Source: Planotetraspora phitsanulokensis
Lineage (GTDB): Bacteria; Actinomycetota; Actinomycetes; Streptosporangiales; Streptosporangiaceae
Assembly: GCF_016863295.1 (NCBI RefSeq)
Contig: NZ_BOOP01000009.1
Coordinates: 124,001-188,000 of the forward strand
Direction of reading: 5' to 3'
Length of the DNA: 64,000 nucleotides
In this document: positions 19,024 through 27,862 of the stretch, piece after piece
Numbering within the stretch: the stretch's first letter is position 1
How the letters are laid out: every line of letters starts with the position of its first letter
The notes under the pieces: generated by a model
Seen by the model: only the letters and a program-made list of their open reading frames with translations
Database searches by the model: none
Told to the model about the DNA's origin: nothing
Made by a program: the position numbers and the translations under genes

Positions 19024-19826
19024 CCCCAGCGCTGCGCTGCGTCGGGCTGCGCCAGAAGTTCGGCGACACCGTCGCCGTCGACGGGCTCGACCTGGAGGTT
19101 GAGCGCGGCGAGGTGTTCGGCCTGCTCGGGCCGAACGGCGCCGGCAAGACCACGACGATCCGGATGATCACCACGCTGCTGCCCGCGCCCCCCGGCGCGA
19201 TCCAGGTGATGGGCCGCGACGTCGCCCGCCAGCGGACGGCCGTGCGGCGGCTGATCGGATACGTCCCCCAGCAGCTGTCCGCGGACGGGACCCTCACGGG
19301 CAGGGAGAACGTCGCCCTGTTCGCCCGGCTGTACGACGTGCCGCGCGCCGCCCGTGCGGCCCAGGTCGCTGCCGTGCTCGACGCCATGGACCTCACCGAG
19401 GTGGCCGACCGCCCGAGCAAGACCTACTCCGGCGGGATGGTGCGCCGGCTGGAACTGGCCCAGGCCCTGGTCAGCGCCCCGCAACTGCTGATCCTCGACG
19501 AGCCGACCGTCGGGCTCGACCCCGTGGCCCGCGACGGCGTGTGGGACAGGATCGCCTCGATCCGCGCGGCCACCGGAATGACCGTCCTCGTCACGACCCA
19601 CGCCATGCAGGAGGCCGACGAGCACTGCGAGCGCGTCGCGCTCATGCACCGCGGCCGTATCCGCGCACAGGGTTCCCCCGGCGAGCTGAAGGACGCCCTC
19701 GGCCCCGACGCCACCCTCGACGACGTCTTCCGGCACCACACCGGCAACGCCCTGACCGGCGACAACGAGAACGGAGGGATGCGCGATGTCCGCGCTGCCC
19801 GTCGCACCGCCCGCCGCGTCGGTTGA
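19020..19826 (+). CDS. ABC exporter ATP-binding protein (DrrA-like)
   Basis: 268 residues. Walker A LGPNGAGKTTT at about 39-49, Q-loop GYVPQQLS, signature YSGGMVRRLELA, Walker B LLILDEPTVGLDP, H-loop VTTHAMQEAD. The block order and length match the ATPases of DrrAB/NodI-type drug or lipid exporters. It starts inside the MarR stop (ATGA) and its 3' end overlaps the permease gene by 41 bases, so all three proteins are made from one transcript. Confidence 0.93.
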   Translation: MTPALRCVGLRQKFGDTVAVDGLDLEVERGEVFGLLGPNGAGKTTTIRMITTLLPAPPGAIQVMGRDVARQRTAVRRLIGYVPQQLSADGTLTGRENVALFARLYDVPRAARAAQVAAVLDAMDLTEVADRPSKTYSGGMVRRLELAQALVSAPQLLILDEPTVGLDPVARDGVWDRIASIRAATGMTVLVTTHAMQEADEHCERVALMHRGRIRAQGSPGELKDALGPDATLDDVFRHHTGNALTGDNENGGMRDVRAARRTARRVG

Positions 19827-20616
19827 GACCGAGCCCGGACCACTCGCCGTCGCCCGGACCGTCGCCTCGCGCATCGCCACGACATGCCTGGTCGAGCTGC
19901 AGAAGCTCCGCCACGACCGGACGGAGCTGGTCACCCGGGCCATCCAGCCCGCGTTGTGGCTGCTCGTGTTCGGCCAGGTGTTCACCCGGATCCGGGCGAT
20001 TCCCACTGGCTCGACGCCGTACCTGGACTTCCTGGCTCCCGGCATCCTCGCGCAGTCCGCGCTGTTCATCGCGATCTTCTACGGCATCCAGATCATCTGG
20101 GAGCGTGACGCCGGAGTGCTCGCCAAGCTGCTGGTGACGCCGACGCCGCGGATCGCGCTGGTCGGCGCCAAGGCGTTCGCGGCCGGGGTGCGCGCCGTGG
20201 CCCAGGCCGTCGTGGTGCTCGTCCTCGCGCTGGTCCTCGGCGTCCACCTCGCGACGAACCCCCTAAAGATCATCTTGTTGGTCGTCGCGCTGCTGCTGGG
20301 GTCGGCGTTCTTCTGCTGCCTGTCGATCACGATCGCCGGCCTGGTGTTGTCCAGAGACCGGCTCATGGGCATCGGGCAGGCCATCACGATGCCGCTGTTC
20401 TTCGCGTCGAACGCGCTCTATCCGGTGCAGCTCATGCCGGGCTGGCTTCAGGTGATCAACCACGTCAACCCGCTGAGCTACGAGGTCGACGCCCTGCGCG
20501 GGCTCCTGGTCGGCACCTCCGCCCGGCTCCTGCTCGACTTCGGCGTGCTGCTCGCCTCGGCCGCGGTCATGATCGCCGTCGCCTCGGCCCTGCTCCCCCG
20601 CCTAGCCCGCGGCTGA
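19786..20616 (+). CDS. ABC-2 type exporter permease (DrrB-like)
   Basis: 276 residues with six predicted helices. A cytoplasmic N-terminus is followed by TRAIQPALWLLVFGQVF, FLAPGILAQSALFIAIFYGIQIIWERDAGVL (the ABC-2 signature region), LVVALLLGSAFFCCLSITIAGLV and LYPVQLMPGWLQVINHVNPLSYEVDALRGLL. The last block is the conserved NPLxYxxdalR element of drug-resistance permeases. It pairs with the ATPase encoded just before it. The substrate is probably a hydrophobic drug or natural product; this is inference. Confidence 0.92.
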   Translation: MSALPVAPPAASVETEPGPLAVARTVASRIATTCLVELQKLRHDRTELVTRAIQPALWLLVFGQVFTRIRAIPTGSTPYLDFLAPGILAQSALFIAIFYGIQIIWERDAGVLAKLLVTPTPRIALVGAKAFAAGVRAVAQAVVVLVLALVLGVHLATNPLKIILLVVALLLGSAFFCCLSITIAGLVLSRDRLMGIGQAITMPLFFASNALYPVQLMPGWLQVINHVNPLSYEVDALRGLLVGTSARLLLDFGVLLASAAVMIAVASALLPRLARG

Positions 20617-20670
20617 CCCCTCTGGGGTGACCAGCGCGAACATCGTTCGCGCTGGGGGTGTTTGGGCAGG

Positions 20671-20712
20671 TCGGGGGGTATTTGCTCGTGGGACTACCCT
20701 TCGGGGGGTATT
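20671..20712. repeat. 12-bp direct repeat before the DMT transporter
   Basis: TCGGGGGGTATT occurs at 20671-20682 and 20701-20712, period 30 (about three helical turns), 38 bases before the DMT gene start. Possibly a binding site for a regulator in phase on one DNA face. Confidence 0.45.
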
Positions 20713-20749
20713 GCACCACTCAGCGGACGGGGAATCCGGGGGGCACATC

Positions 20750-21655
20750 ATGATCGCTGTTCCTCTCGCACTTCTGGCGGCGGTGTGCAACGCCCTCGCG
20801 TCCGTGCTGCAGCGCAAGGCCGCCCGATCCGCCCCGCCGAGTGAGGCGTTCCGCCTGGCGTTGATGTGGGATCTGGTCCGCCGCCCGGCATGGCTTCTCG
20901 GCATCCTGGCCCTCATCGGCGGCTTCCTCTTCCAGGCGACCGCGCTCGGCTTCGGAGGACTGGCGCTGGTGCAACCCCTCCTCGTCGTGGAGTTGCCCAT
21001 CACGCTGCTCATCGCCGCGTGGCTGTTCAAGATCCAGCTGGGACGGCAGTCGTGGCTGGCCGTCGGCGCCGTCACCTCGGGCCTGGCCCTCTTCCTCGCC
21101 GCGGCGTCCCCTTCGAACGCCGACAAGCTGCCCGGGTTCATGGGCTGGGTGATCTCCGCGGCGGTCACGGCCGGGCTCGTGGCGGTGGCGGTCACGGTCG
21201 GCGTGGTCAGCGGCAGGATGCCCGGCGGGCTGGGGCTGCGCGGCGTGGCGCTCGGCATCGCGGCCGGGCTCACCTTCGCCTACACCGCGGTGCTGATGAA
21301 GCGGACGATCGACATCCTCGAGCAGGACCCGCCCGGCGTGCTGACCTCGTGGCCGCTCTACACCATGGTGGCGACCGGCCTGTGCAGCGTCTTCCTGTTG
21401 CAGAACGCCCTGCAGTGCTCGCCCCTGGTCGCCGTCCAGCCCGCGCTCACCGTCACCGACCCGGTGGCGAGCACCGGGTACGGCGTCGCCCTGTTCGGCG
21501 AGGACATCAGGACCGGCCCGTGGGTGGTGCCCGAACTCGTGGGGATCGGCCTGATCCTCCTGGGCAGTGTGCTGCTGTCCCGATCGGTGGCCATCCGGGG
21601 AGACCAGGTCATCGAGGCAGGGAACCCAGAAGAGACTCGGGGGACGCCTCGCTGA
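20750..21655 (+). CDS. DMT-superfamily (EamA/NIPA-like) transporter
   Basis: 301 residues and about nine to ten hydrophobic helices. Seen: an N-terminal AVPLALLAAVCNALASVLQRKAA, GFLFQATALGFGGLALVQPLLVVELPITLLIAAW in the first half, and AVQPALTVTDPVASTGYGVALFGEDI in the second, the two halves looking like an internal duplication. This is typical of small-molecule exporters of the drug/metabolite transporter family. ATG 20750 follows a G-run at 20737-20743. An upstream in-frame start at 20627 would run through the direct repeats and is less likely. Its 3' end overlaps the convergent glycosyltransferase gene by 47 bases. Confidence 0.85.
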   Translation: MIAVPLALLAAVCNALASVLQRKAARSAPPSEAFRLALMWDLVRRPAWLLGILALIGGFLFQATALGFGGLALVQPLLVVELPITLLIAAWLFKIQLGRQSWLAVGAVTSGLALFLAAASPSNADKLPGFMGWVISAAVTAGLVAVAVTVGVVSGRMPGGLGLRGVALGIAAGLTFAYTAVLMKRTIDILEQDPPGVLTSWPLYTMVATGLCSVFLLQNALQCSPLVAVQPALTVTDPVASTGYGVALFGEDIRTGPWVVPELVGIGLILLGSVLLSRSVAIRGDQVIEAGNPEETRGTPR

Positions 21656-22703
21656 ACAGGGCGGCCCCTCTGGCGATCAGCTCTGCGCGCTCGGGGGTGC
21701 CGTCGAGGCGGTCGAGCGCGCCGATGAGCTCGGCCGCGTCCCGCGCGTAGACGCTCAGCCCCGCCCGCGCCATGGCCAGCGCGCCGTCGCGCCCGTGCCC
21801 CGCGATGGGCCGGTAGGAGACGACCGGCACCCCGGCGGCGAACGCCTCCCTGCAGGTCAGACCGGCCGCGTTGTCGACCACCGCGTAGGCGGCGGCGAAG
21901 ACGCCGGGCATGTCGTCGCACCAGCCGAGGGCCAATCCGGTTCCGGCGTCCCGCAGGCGGCGCAGGAGGCGGTCGCTCCGCCCGCAGAGGACGACGGGCA
22001 CATAGCGGCCGGACGCCGCCAGGACGCGGGCCGTCTCCTCCACCTCCCCGACCCCCCAGGCTCCGGCGGAGACGAGGACCGGCCGGTCGCCCTCCCGGAC
22101 GCCGAGCCGCGCGCGTGCCCGTGCCGCGGCCCACGCGGCGTCGGCGTCCCGTTTGAGGAACTCGGGCCGGACGAGCGGGGCGTGGCACAGGACGGGGCGG
22201 CCGGTCGCCTCCGCGACGGTGAGCGCCGTCACGGGATCGCCGCACAGGTACGTGTCGTTCCCGGGATGCAGCCACAGGCGGTGCGCGGCGAAGTCGGTGA
22301 CGACGACCACGCTCGGTACGGCGAGCCGGTCGCGTTCGCGCAGGTGACCGGTGACCTGTGCGGCCAGGTGGAAGGTCGAGACGACCGCCTCAGGCGCGCG
22401 GAGCCGTACGAGCTCACGCAGCGGCCCCGCGGCCAGGAGGGTCAGCGGCGAGGTCGAGGGGGCACACTCGGACACGAAGAAGACCTGGTAGATCGCGGCG
22501 TACAACCGCGGCGCCGAGCGGATCATCCAGCCGTACCCCCGGCGCAACGACGCCCCCAGGCCCACCGGGAGCAGATCGAGGATGTCGACCACCTCGGCCT
22601 CGACGCCCTCGGCCGTCAACCGGCGGCCGAGCTCGGTGGCGACGCCGTCGTGCCCGGCGCCCATGCTCGCGCTCAGGATGAGTATTTTTCGGCCCTTTGA
22701 CAT
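21609..22703 (-). CDS. MGDG-synthase/MurG-like (GT28) glycosyltransferase
   Basis: 364 residues. The N-terminus KILILSASMGAGHDGVATELGRRL is the MGDG-synthase block that recognises lipid acceptors. A long middle region VVSTFHLAAQVTGHLRERDRLAVPSVVVVTDF follows. The C-terminal half has the GT-B donor site: VLVSAGAWGVGEVEETARVL, and VVDNAAGLTCREAFAAGVPVVSYRPIAGHGRDGA. It likely adds a sugar to a diacylglycerol or similar lipid at the inner membrane face. ATG 22703 has GGGAAGG upstream; a GTG 24 bases earlier is possible. It is divergent from the polysaccharide deacetylase with only 32 bases between starts. Confidence 0.85.
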   Translation of the reverse strand: MSKGRKILILSASMGAGHDGVATELGRRLTAEGVEAEVVDILDLLPVGLGASLRRGYGWMIRSAPRLYAAIYQVFFVSECAPSTSPLTLLAAGPLRELVRLRAPEAVVSTFHLAAQVTGHLRERDRLAVPSVVVVTDFAAHRLWLHPGNDTYLCGDPVTALTVAEATGRPVLCHAPLVRPEFLKRDADAAWAAARARARLGVREGDRPVLVSAGAWGVGEVEETARVLAASGRYVPVVLCGRSDRLLRRLRDAGTGLALGWCDDMPGVFAAAYAVVDNAAGLTCREAFAAGVPVVSYRPIAGHGRDGALAMARAGLSVYARDAAELIGALDRLDGTPERAELIARGAALFSEASPESLLGSLPR

Positions 22704-22735
22704 CACGAGCACCTTCCCTGAGAACACTTGAGGGG

Positions 22736-23446
22736 ATGACTCGCGCTGCTCTCGCGCTCGGGCTCGGCGGTGCGGCCCTGCTGCACGCCGGTCCCGGGGC
22801 GACCTGGCTGCCCGCCGTCCGCCGCCTGACTCCCGGGCTCGCCGGCGAGGGGACGCCCGGCCATGTCGCGCTGACCTTCGACGACGGGCCCGATCCCCGG
22901 TCCACGCCGCGTTTCCTCGACGAACTCGACCGGCTGGGATGCCGCGCGACCTTCTTCGTCCTCGGTGAGATGCTCGAACGCCACCCCGGCGTCGCCCGCC
23001 GCGTCGCCGAGGCCGGCCACGAGATCGGCGTGCACGGCTGGCACCACCGCAACGCCCTCATGACGCCTCCGGGCCGGGTCACCGCCGAGATGGGCCGGGC
23101 GGCCAGCCTCGTGGGTGAGGTCACGGGCGTCCGACCGGTCTGGTACCGGCCGCCCTACGGGGTGCTCAGCGCGGAGACCCTCATCGCCGCGCGGTGGTGG
23201 GGGTTGCGTCCCGTGTTGTGGACCGTGTGGGGACGGGACTGGACCGAGCGCGCGACCCCGGAGTCCGTGCTGGCGAGCATCGCCCCCGGCCTGCGCGGCG
23301 GGGCGACGATCCTGCTGCACGACTCCGACTGCACCTCGGCCCCCGGCGCGTGGCGCTCGGCGCTCGGCGCCCTCGGGCAACTGGTCGATCACTGCCGCTC
23401 CGCGGGACTGCGCGTCGGCCCGCTGGCCGAGCACGGCGTCGACTGA
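22736..23446 (+). CDS. Polysaccharide deacetylase (NodB domain)
   Basis: 236 residues. N-terminal hydrophobic stretch (ALALGLGGAALLHAGPGATWL) may anchor or export it. The NodB motifs are in order: HVALTFDDGPDPRSTPRFLDEL (Asp-Asp), HEIGVHGWHHRNAL (metal His pair), WYRPPYGVLS (Arg/Pro), LWTVWGRDW (Asp/Trp), and ILLHDSD (catalytic His). It removes N- or O-acetyl groups from cell-wall glycans or glycolipids. ATG 22736 has GAGGGG only 2 bases away, so translation may be leaderless. A shared 32-base promoter with the glycosyltransferase suggests joint control. Confidence 0.88.
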   Translation: MTRAALALGLGGAALLHAGPGATWLPAVRRLTPGLAGEGTPGHVALTFDDGPDPRSTPRFLDELDRLGCRATFFVLGEMLERHPGVARRVAEAGHEIGVHGWHHRNALMTPPGRVTAEMGRAASLVGEVTGVRPVWYRPPYGVLSAETLIAARWWGLRPVLWTVWGRDWTERATPESVLASIAPGLRGGATILLHDSDCTSAPGAWRSALGALGQLVDHCRSAGLRVGPLAEHGVD

Positions 23447-23473
23447 CGGCCGGCTCGCGTCCGGCCGGCTTTC

Positions 23474-23493
23474 CGCCGGGCTCCTACCCGGCG
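23474..23493. terminator. Hairpin downstream of the deacetylase gene
   Basis: Arms CGCCGGG (23474-23480) and CCCGGCG (23487-23493) with a 6-base loop, in a region full of further GC-rich self-complementarity. No U-tract. Confidence 0.45.
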
Positions 23494-23731
23494 TCGCCCG
23501 GCCGTACGAGCCGGGGCCGCTCAGGCACGCGAAGCTTTTACCTCACGCTATTACGGCAAAAGCATTGGAAAGCGACCACATTTACTGACCTGTACCGACA
23601 ATAAGGATTTTGAATTCCCTCGACGTCCCCGGCCGTGATCAAACATTTCGTCTGCCCGACCGGCCACGTGCGTAAAGTCCGCCGAGCTCATGCCATGTTT
23701 TGTGGCGAATCGCGAGGGAGATCCTCCTGTC

Positions 23732-24670
23732 ATGTTGTCGGGGGGAGGCGTGCTCCGCCACATTCGCAACGCCCGCAATGTCAGCAATTTCGGCGCTGTG
23801 GGAAACGTTGCGAGTGCTGGCGATGTCAGCGACGCCTGTGATGCGGCGCCGGTGCGGCGGGAGAACTTTCCTGTCGCCTCCCGGCTGCTGCCGCGTCGCT
23901 ACCGGCGCCACCTCATCGCGGTCTACGGCTTCGCCCGCCGCGTGGACGACATCGGCGACGCGGGCTCCGAAGGCGACCCGGGTGAGCCGCGCGAGCGCCT
24001 CCGCCTGCTCGACGCCGTCGACGCCGACCTGACCCGCCTCTACGACGGCGGCGAACCGCGACTGCCCGTCATCCGGGCGCTCGCCCCGACGATTGAGGCC
24101 TGCGCGATCCCCGCCGAACCGTTCCACCGGCTCGTCGAGGCGAACCGGCGGGAACAGACCGTCACGCGCTACGAGACGTTCGAGGACCTGCTGGCCTCCT
24201 GCGCGCTGTCGGCCAACCCCGTCGGGCACATCGTGCTGCACGTCTTCGGCCTCGCCGTACCCGAACGGATCGGCCTGTCGGACCGGATCTGCTCGGCCCT
24301 TCAGGTCATCGAGCACTGCCAGGACGTCGGCGAGGACTTCGCGCGGGGGCACGTCTACGTGCCGGGCGAGGACCTGCGGCGCTTCGGATGCGTCGAGGCC
24401 GACCTGGTCGCGCCCTCGACCTCGCCGTGCCTGCGCCGGGTCGTCGCGTTCGAGACGCGGCGCGCGGCGGCCCTGCTCGACGAGGGCACGCCGCTCGTCC
24501 GCACGCTCGGCGGGTTCGCCCGCCTGGCCGTGGCCGGCTACGTCGCGGGAGGGCGCGCCACCGTCGCGGCGCTGGAGCGCGGCCGTCACGACGTCCTTGG
24601 AACCGCCATCCGGCCGCGGCGGGGCCGGCTGCTGATCGAGTGGTTGCGCGTCCTCGCGAGAGGGAGGTGA
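23732..24670 (+). CDS. hpnC: Squalene-synthesis protein HpnC (squalene/phytoene synthase family)
   Basis: 312 residues. After an unusual repeat-rich N-terminus, family similarity starts at ENFPVASRLLPRRYRRHLIAVYGFARRVDDIGD, with the first aspartate motif in VDDIGD and a second at EHCQDVGEDFARGHVYVP. HpnC with HpnD and HpnE turns two farnesyl diphosphates into squalene via presqualene diphosphate and hydroxysqualene; HpnC releases the diphosphate to give hydroxysqualene. First gene of the hopanoid operon. Residues 12-38 form triplet repeats of the type x-N/D-V/A. ATG 23690 and a GTG after the repeats are alternative starts. Confidence 0.88.
   Translation: MLSGGGVLRHIRNARNVSNFGAVGNVASAGDVSDACDAAPVRRENFPVASRLLPRRYRRHLIAVYGFARRVDDIGDAGSEGDPGEPRERLRLLDAVDADLTRLYDGGEPRLPVIRALAPTIEACAIPAEPFHRLVEANRREQTVTRYETFEDLLASCALSANPVGHIVLHVFGLAVPERIGLSDRICSALQVIEHCQDVGEDFARGHVYVPGEDLRRFGCVEADLVAPSTSPCLRRVVAFETRRAAALLDEGTPLVRTLGGFARLAVAGYVAGGRATVAALERGRHDVLGTAIRPRRGRLLIEWLRVLARGR
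23765..23845 (+). repeat. Nine degenerate 9-nt (tripeptide) repeats in the 5' end of hpnC
   Basis: The frame reads as nine triplets: RNA, RNV, SNF, GAV, GNV, ASA, GDV, SDA, CDA. The DNA shows the matching 9-base period (for example GTCAGCAAT, GTCAGCGAC). It lies before the conserved start of the HpnC fold. Confidence 0.6.
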
Positions 24671-24674
24671 GCCG

Positions 24675-25523
24675 GTGGACCCGTCCGACGCCTATCGGCA
24701 GTGCGAGCAGATCGTCCGGGCCAGGGCGCAGAACTTCGCCTACGGCATCCTGCTGCTGCCGCCGCCGAAACGGCGCGCGCTCAGCGCCGTCTACGCGTTC
24801 GCGCGTCGGATCGACGACATCGGCGACAGCAAGGGTCCCGCGGACGAGCGGCTGGCGGCCCTGACCGACGCCCGGGCGGCCCTCAGGGTGCCCTCCGGCG
24901 ACGACCCCGTCCTGGTGGCGCTGCACGACGCGGCCGGCCGGTATCCCATCCCGCTCCCCGCGTTCCACGAGCTCATCGACGGGTGCGCCGCGGACGTGCG
25001 GGGTGTGACCTACGAACGCTTCGACGACCTGCTGACGTACTGCAGGCACGTCGCCGGGTCGATCGGCCGGCTGTCCCTCGGCATCTTCGGGTCCGAGGAG
25101 CCCGCCGCGCCCAAACTGGCGGACGCGCTCGGGGTGGCGCTCCAGCTGACGAACATCCTGCGCGACCTGTCGGAGGACCGGCTCGCCGGACGCGTCTACC
25201 TGCCCGCCGACGATCTCGACCGGTTCGGATGCACACTCGACCTCGATCACGCGGGCAGGTTCACCGATCCACCCGAACGGCTGGCGAACCTGGTGCGCTT
25301 CGAGGCTCATCGCGCGCTCGGCTGGTACGAGGACGGGATGCGCCTGGTGCCCCTTCTCGACCGCCGCAGCGCGGCGTGCACCGCGGCGATGGCGGGCATC
25401 TACCGGCGGCTGCTCGGCCGCATCGCGGCGGACCCGGCCGGCGCGCTGTCCCGGCGGCTGTCCCTCGCCCCCTGGATGAAGGCGATGGTGGCCGCGCGCG
25501 CCGTCGCCGGAGCCGGCCGGTGA
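24675..25523 (+). CDS. hpnD: Presqualene diphosphate synthase HpnD
   Basis: 282 residues. Seen: NFAYGILLLPPPKRRALSAVYAFARRIDDIGD (first Asp-rich motif), CRHVAGSIGRLSLGIFG, and ALQLTNILRDLSEDRLAGRVYLPADDLDRFG (second Asp-rich motif, NILRD). Both metal-binding motifs are intact, as needed for head-to-head condensation of two farnesyl diphosphates. GTG 24675 follows GGGAGGTGAG 4-5 bases upstream, overlapping the end of hpnC. Its TGA overlaps the hpnE GTG (GTGA). Cytoplasmic or membrane-associated. Confidence 0.93.
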   Translation: MDPSDAYRQCEQIVRARAQNFAYGILLLPPPKRRALSAVYAFARRIDDIGDSKGPADERLAALTDARAALRVPSGDDPVLVALHDAAGRYPIPLPAFHELIDGCAADVRGVTYERFDDLLTYCRHVAGSIGRLSLGIFGSEEPAAPKLADALGVALQLTNILRDLSEDRLAGRVYLPADDLDRFGCTLDLDHAGRFTDPPERLANLVRFEAHRALGWYEDGMRLVPLLDRRSAACTAAMAGIYRRLLGRIAADPAGALSRRLSLAPWMKAMVAARAVAGAGR

Positions 25524-26851
25524 CCGCGCCGCCCGCGCGGGTCGCGATCGTCGGGGGCGGGCTCGCGGGCATCGCCGCGGCGGTCGCCCTGTCGGAGGCC
25601 GGGATCCCGGTGACCCTCTTCGAGGCACGCCCCCGGCTCGGCGGGGCGACGCACTCGTTCGAGCGGGGCGGGCTCCTGGCCGACAACGGCCAGCATGTCT
25701 TCCTCCGGTGCTGCACGGCCTACCGCGGGCTGCTCGAACGACTGGGACAGACCGGGAACGCGGCCCTCCAGGACCGGTTCGACATCCGGGTGCTCACCCC
25801 CGAGGGCCGTACGGGGCGGCTGCGCCGCTCCGCCCTGCCGGGGCCACTCCATCTGCTTCCCGCTCTGGCGACGTACTCGCTGCTCACCCCGGGGGACCGG
25901 CTGCGCGCGATGCGCGGCTCGCTCGCCCTGCGCAGGCTGGATCCCGCCGATCCCCGTCTCGACCGGACCGGCCTCGGAAGCTGGCTGACCGCGCACGGGC
26001 AGAGCGACGCCTCCAGGCGCGACCTGTGGGACCTGTTCACCGTGGCCGCGCTCAACGTGTGCACGGAGGAGGCCGCGCTGGGTCCCGCGGCGATGGTCTT
26101 CAAGACCGCGCTGCTCGGCCGGGCCGGCGCCGCCGACATCGGCGTCCCCTCCGTGTCCCTCAGGGAGCTCCACGGGACGGCCGCGAGGTTCGCCATCGAG
26201 CGCGGAGGCGGCGAGGTGCGGCTGTCGGCGAAGGTCGAGGGGATCGAGCCGGGGCCGACCCTCGTGGTGAACGGCACCCCGGTCGAGGCCGCGGCCGTCA
26301 TCGTCGCGACGCCGCACGAGCAGGCCGCGAAACTCGTCCCCGTCGACGCGGCACCCGACCGGGACCGGTGGAGCGCGCTCGACTCCAGCCCGATCGTCAA
26401 CGTCCACATCGTCTACGACAGGCCCGTGACCGACCTGCCGTTCGCCGCCGTGACGGGCTCGCCCGTGCAGTGGATCTTCGACAAGACCCGAGCCGGAGGG
26501 CTTCGCGAGGGGCAGTACCTGGCGATCTCCGTCTCGGCCGCCCGCCGGTGGATCGACGCGGCGACCGCCGAGGTGCGCACCGCGTTCGTCCCGGAGCTCG
26601 AGCGGCTGCTGCCCCGCGCCCGCGGGGCCAGGATCAGAGATTTCTTCGTCACCAGGGAACGGCGGGCCACGTTCCGCCAGAGCCCGGGCAGCGGCACGCT
26701 CCGGCCCGGGGCGACCACCCTGATGCCCGGGCTGTACCTCGCCGGCGCGTGGACCGCCACGGGCTGGCCCGACACGATGGAGGGCGCCGTGCGAAGCGGG
26801 CTCACGGCGGCGGGCCTCGCCAGACGCCACCTGAAAGAGGCGAGGCCATGA
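25520..26851 (+). CDS. hpnE: Hydroxysqualene dehydroxylase HpnE (FAD)
   Basis: 443 residues, amine-oxidase/phytoene-desaturase-like flavoprotein. The FAD-binding ARVAIVGGGLAGIAAAVALSEAGIPVTLFEARPRLGG is right at the N-terminus, followed by LADNGQHVFLRCC. The C-terminal FAD contact is LYLAGAWTATGWPDTMEGAVRSG. It reduces hydroxysqualene to squalene, the last step before cyclisation. GTG 25520 overlaps hpnD's TGA by 4 bases and its own TGA overlaps the next ATG (ATGA). The downstream order and tight coupling fix its assignment. Confidence 0.93.
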   Translation: MTAPPARVAIVGGGLAGIAAAVALSEAGIPVTLFEARPRLGGATHSFERGGLLADNGQHVFLRCCTAYRGLLERLGQTGNAALQDRFDIRVLTPEGRTGRLRRSALPGPLHLLPALATYSLLTPGDRLRAMRGSLALRRLDPADPRLDRTGLGSWLTAHGQSDASRRDLWDLFTVAALNVCTEEAALGPAAMVFKTALLGRAGAADIGVPSVSLRELHGTAARFAIERGGGEVRLSAKVEGIEPGPTLVVNGTPVEAAAVIVATPHEQAAKLVPVDAAPDRDRWSALDSSPIVNVHIVYDRPVTDLPFAAVTGSPVQWIFDKTRAGGLREGQYLAISVSAARRWIDAATAEVRTAFVPELERLLPRARGARIRDFFVTRERRATFRQSPGSGTLRPGATTLMPGLYLAGAWTATGWPDTMEGAVRSGLTAAGLARRHLKEARP

Positions 26852-27861
26852 CCGGAGTGACCCCGCCGTCGGCGTCGGAGGCGCGGGAGCTGGTCGAGCC
26901 CGTGCTGCGCGACGCCGTCGCCCGCCTCGACCCGCTGTCGGCCCGCGTCGCCGCCTACCACCTGGGATGGACGGACGCATCGGGACGCCGCACCGAGGGT
27001 GGAGGCAAGGCCCTGCGGCCGGCCCTCGCCGTGCTGTCCGCACGTGCGGCGGGAGGCGACGAGGAACGCTGCCTGCCGGTCGCCGCCGCGGTCGAGCTGG
27101 TGCACGCGTTCTCCCTGCTTCACGACGACGTCATGGACCGCGACCCGACCCGGCGGCACCGTCCCGCCGCGTGGACCGTGTTCGGCGAGTCGGCGGCGAT
27201 CCTCACGGGCGACGCCCTCCTCGCGCTGGCCCAGGAGCTCGTCCTGGACGAGACGGATCCGGCGCGCACGCGAGCCGCCCGCAGCCTGCTGACCGCCACC
27301 CGGCGGCTGATCGCCGGCCAGGGGCTCGACCTGGACTTCGAACGGCGGGACGACGTCGACCTGGAGGAGTGCCGCCGGATGTCCGCGGACAAGACCGGTG
27401 CCCTGTTGGCCTGCGCCTGCTCGATCGGCGCGATCGCGGCGGGAGCGCCGCAGCGGCTCGTGACGGCCCTCGCGTCCTTCGGGGCGGAGACAGGGCTGGC
27501 ATTCCAGCTCGTGGACGACCTGCTCGGCATCTGGGGCAGCCCGGAGACGACGGGAAAGCCGGTGCTGTCCGATCTGCGCAGCCGCAAGAAGACCCTCCCG
27601 GTCGTGGCCGCCCTCACCGGCGGGACCGCGGCGGGCGACGCGCTCGCGGCGCTGCTCGCCACTCCCGGACCGCTCACGGAAACCGACCTCCGCGAGGCCG
27701 CGCGGCTCGTCGACGAGGCGGGCGGGCGGGACTGGGCCGAGACCGAGGCCAAGCACCGGCTCGACACCGCCGAGCGCCACCTCGCGCGGGCGGACATGCC
27801 CGCGGCCGTCCGCGCGGAGTTCCTCGACATCGCCCACTTCATCACCTCCAGGGATCACTGA
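26848..27861 (+). CDS. Polyprenyl (farnesyl-type) diphosphate synthase of the hopanoid operon
   Basis: 337 residues. FARM LLHDDVMDRDPTRRHRPA (DDxxD with R-R), Lys contact EGGGKALRPAL, and SARM FQLVDDLLGIWGSPETTGKPVLSDL are all present. The residues before the FARM (HAFSLLHDD) include bulky side chains at -4/-5, which in this family limit the product to C15 or C20. In this cluster it most likely supplies farnesyl diphosphate to HpnD. ATG 26848 overlaps hpnE's TGA. The stop is one base before the shc ATG. Confidence 0.9.
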   Translation: MTGVTPPSASEARELVEPVLRDAVARLDPLSARVAAYHLGWTDASGRRTEGGGKALRPALAVLSARAAGGDEERCLPVAAAVELVHAFSLLHDDVMDRDPTRRHRPAAWTVFGESAAILTGDALLALAQELVLDETDPARTRAARSLLTATRRLIAGQGLDLDFERRDDVDLEECRRMSADKTGALLACACSIGAIAAGAPQRLVTALASFGAETGLAFQLVDDLLGIWGSPETTGKPVLSDLRSRKKTLPVVAALTGGTAAGDALAALLATPGPLTETDLREAARLVDEAGGRDWAETEAKHRLDTAERHLARADMPAAVRAEFLDIAHFITSRDH

Positions 27862-27862
27862 C

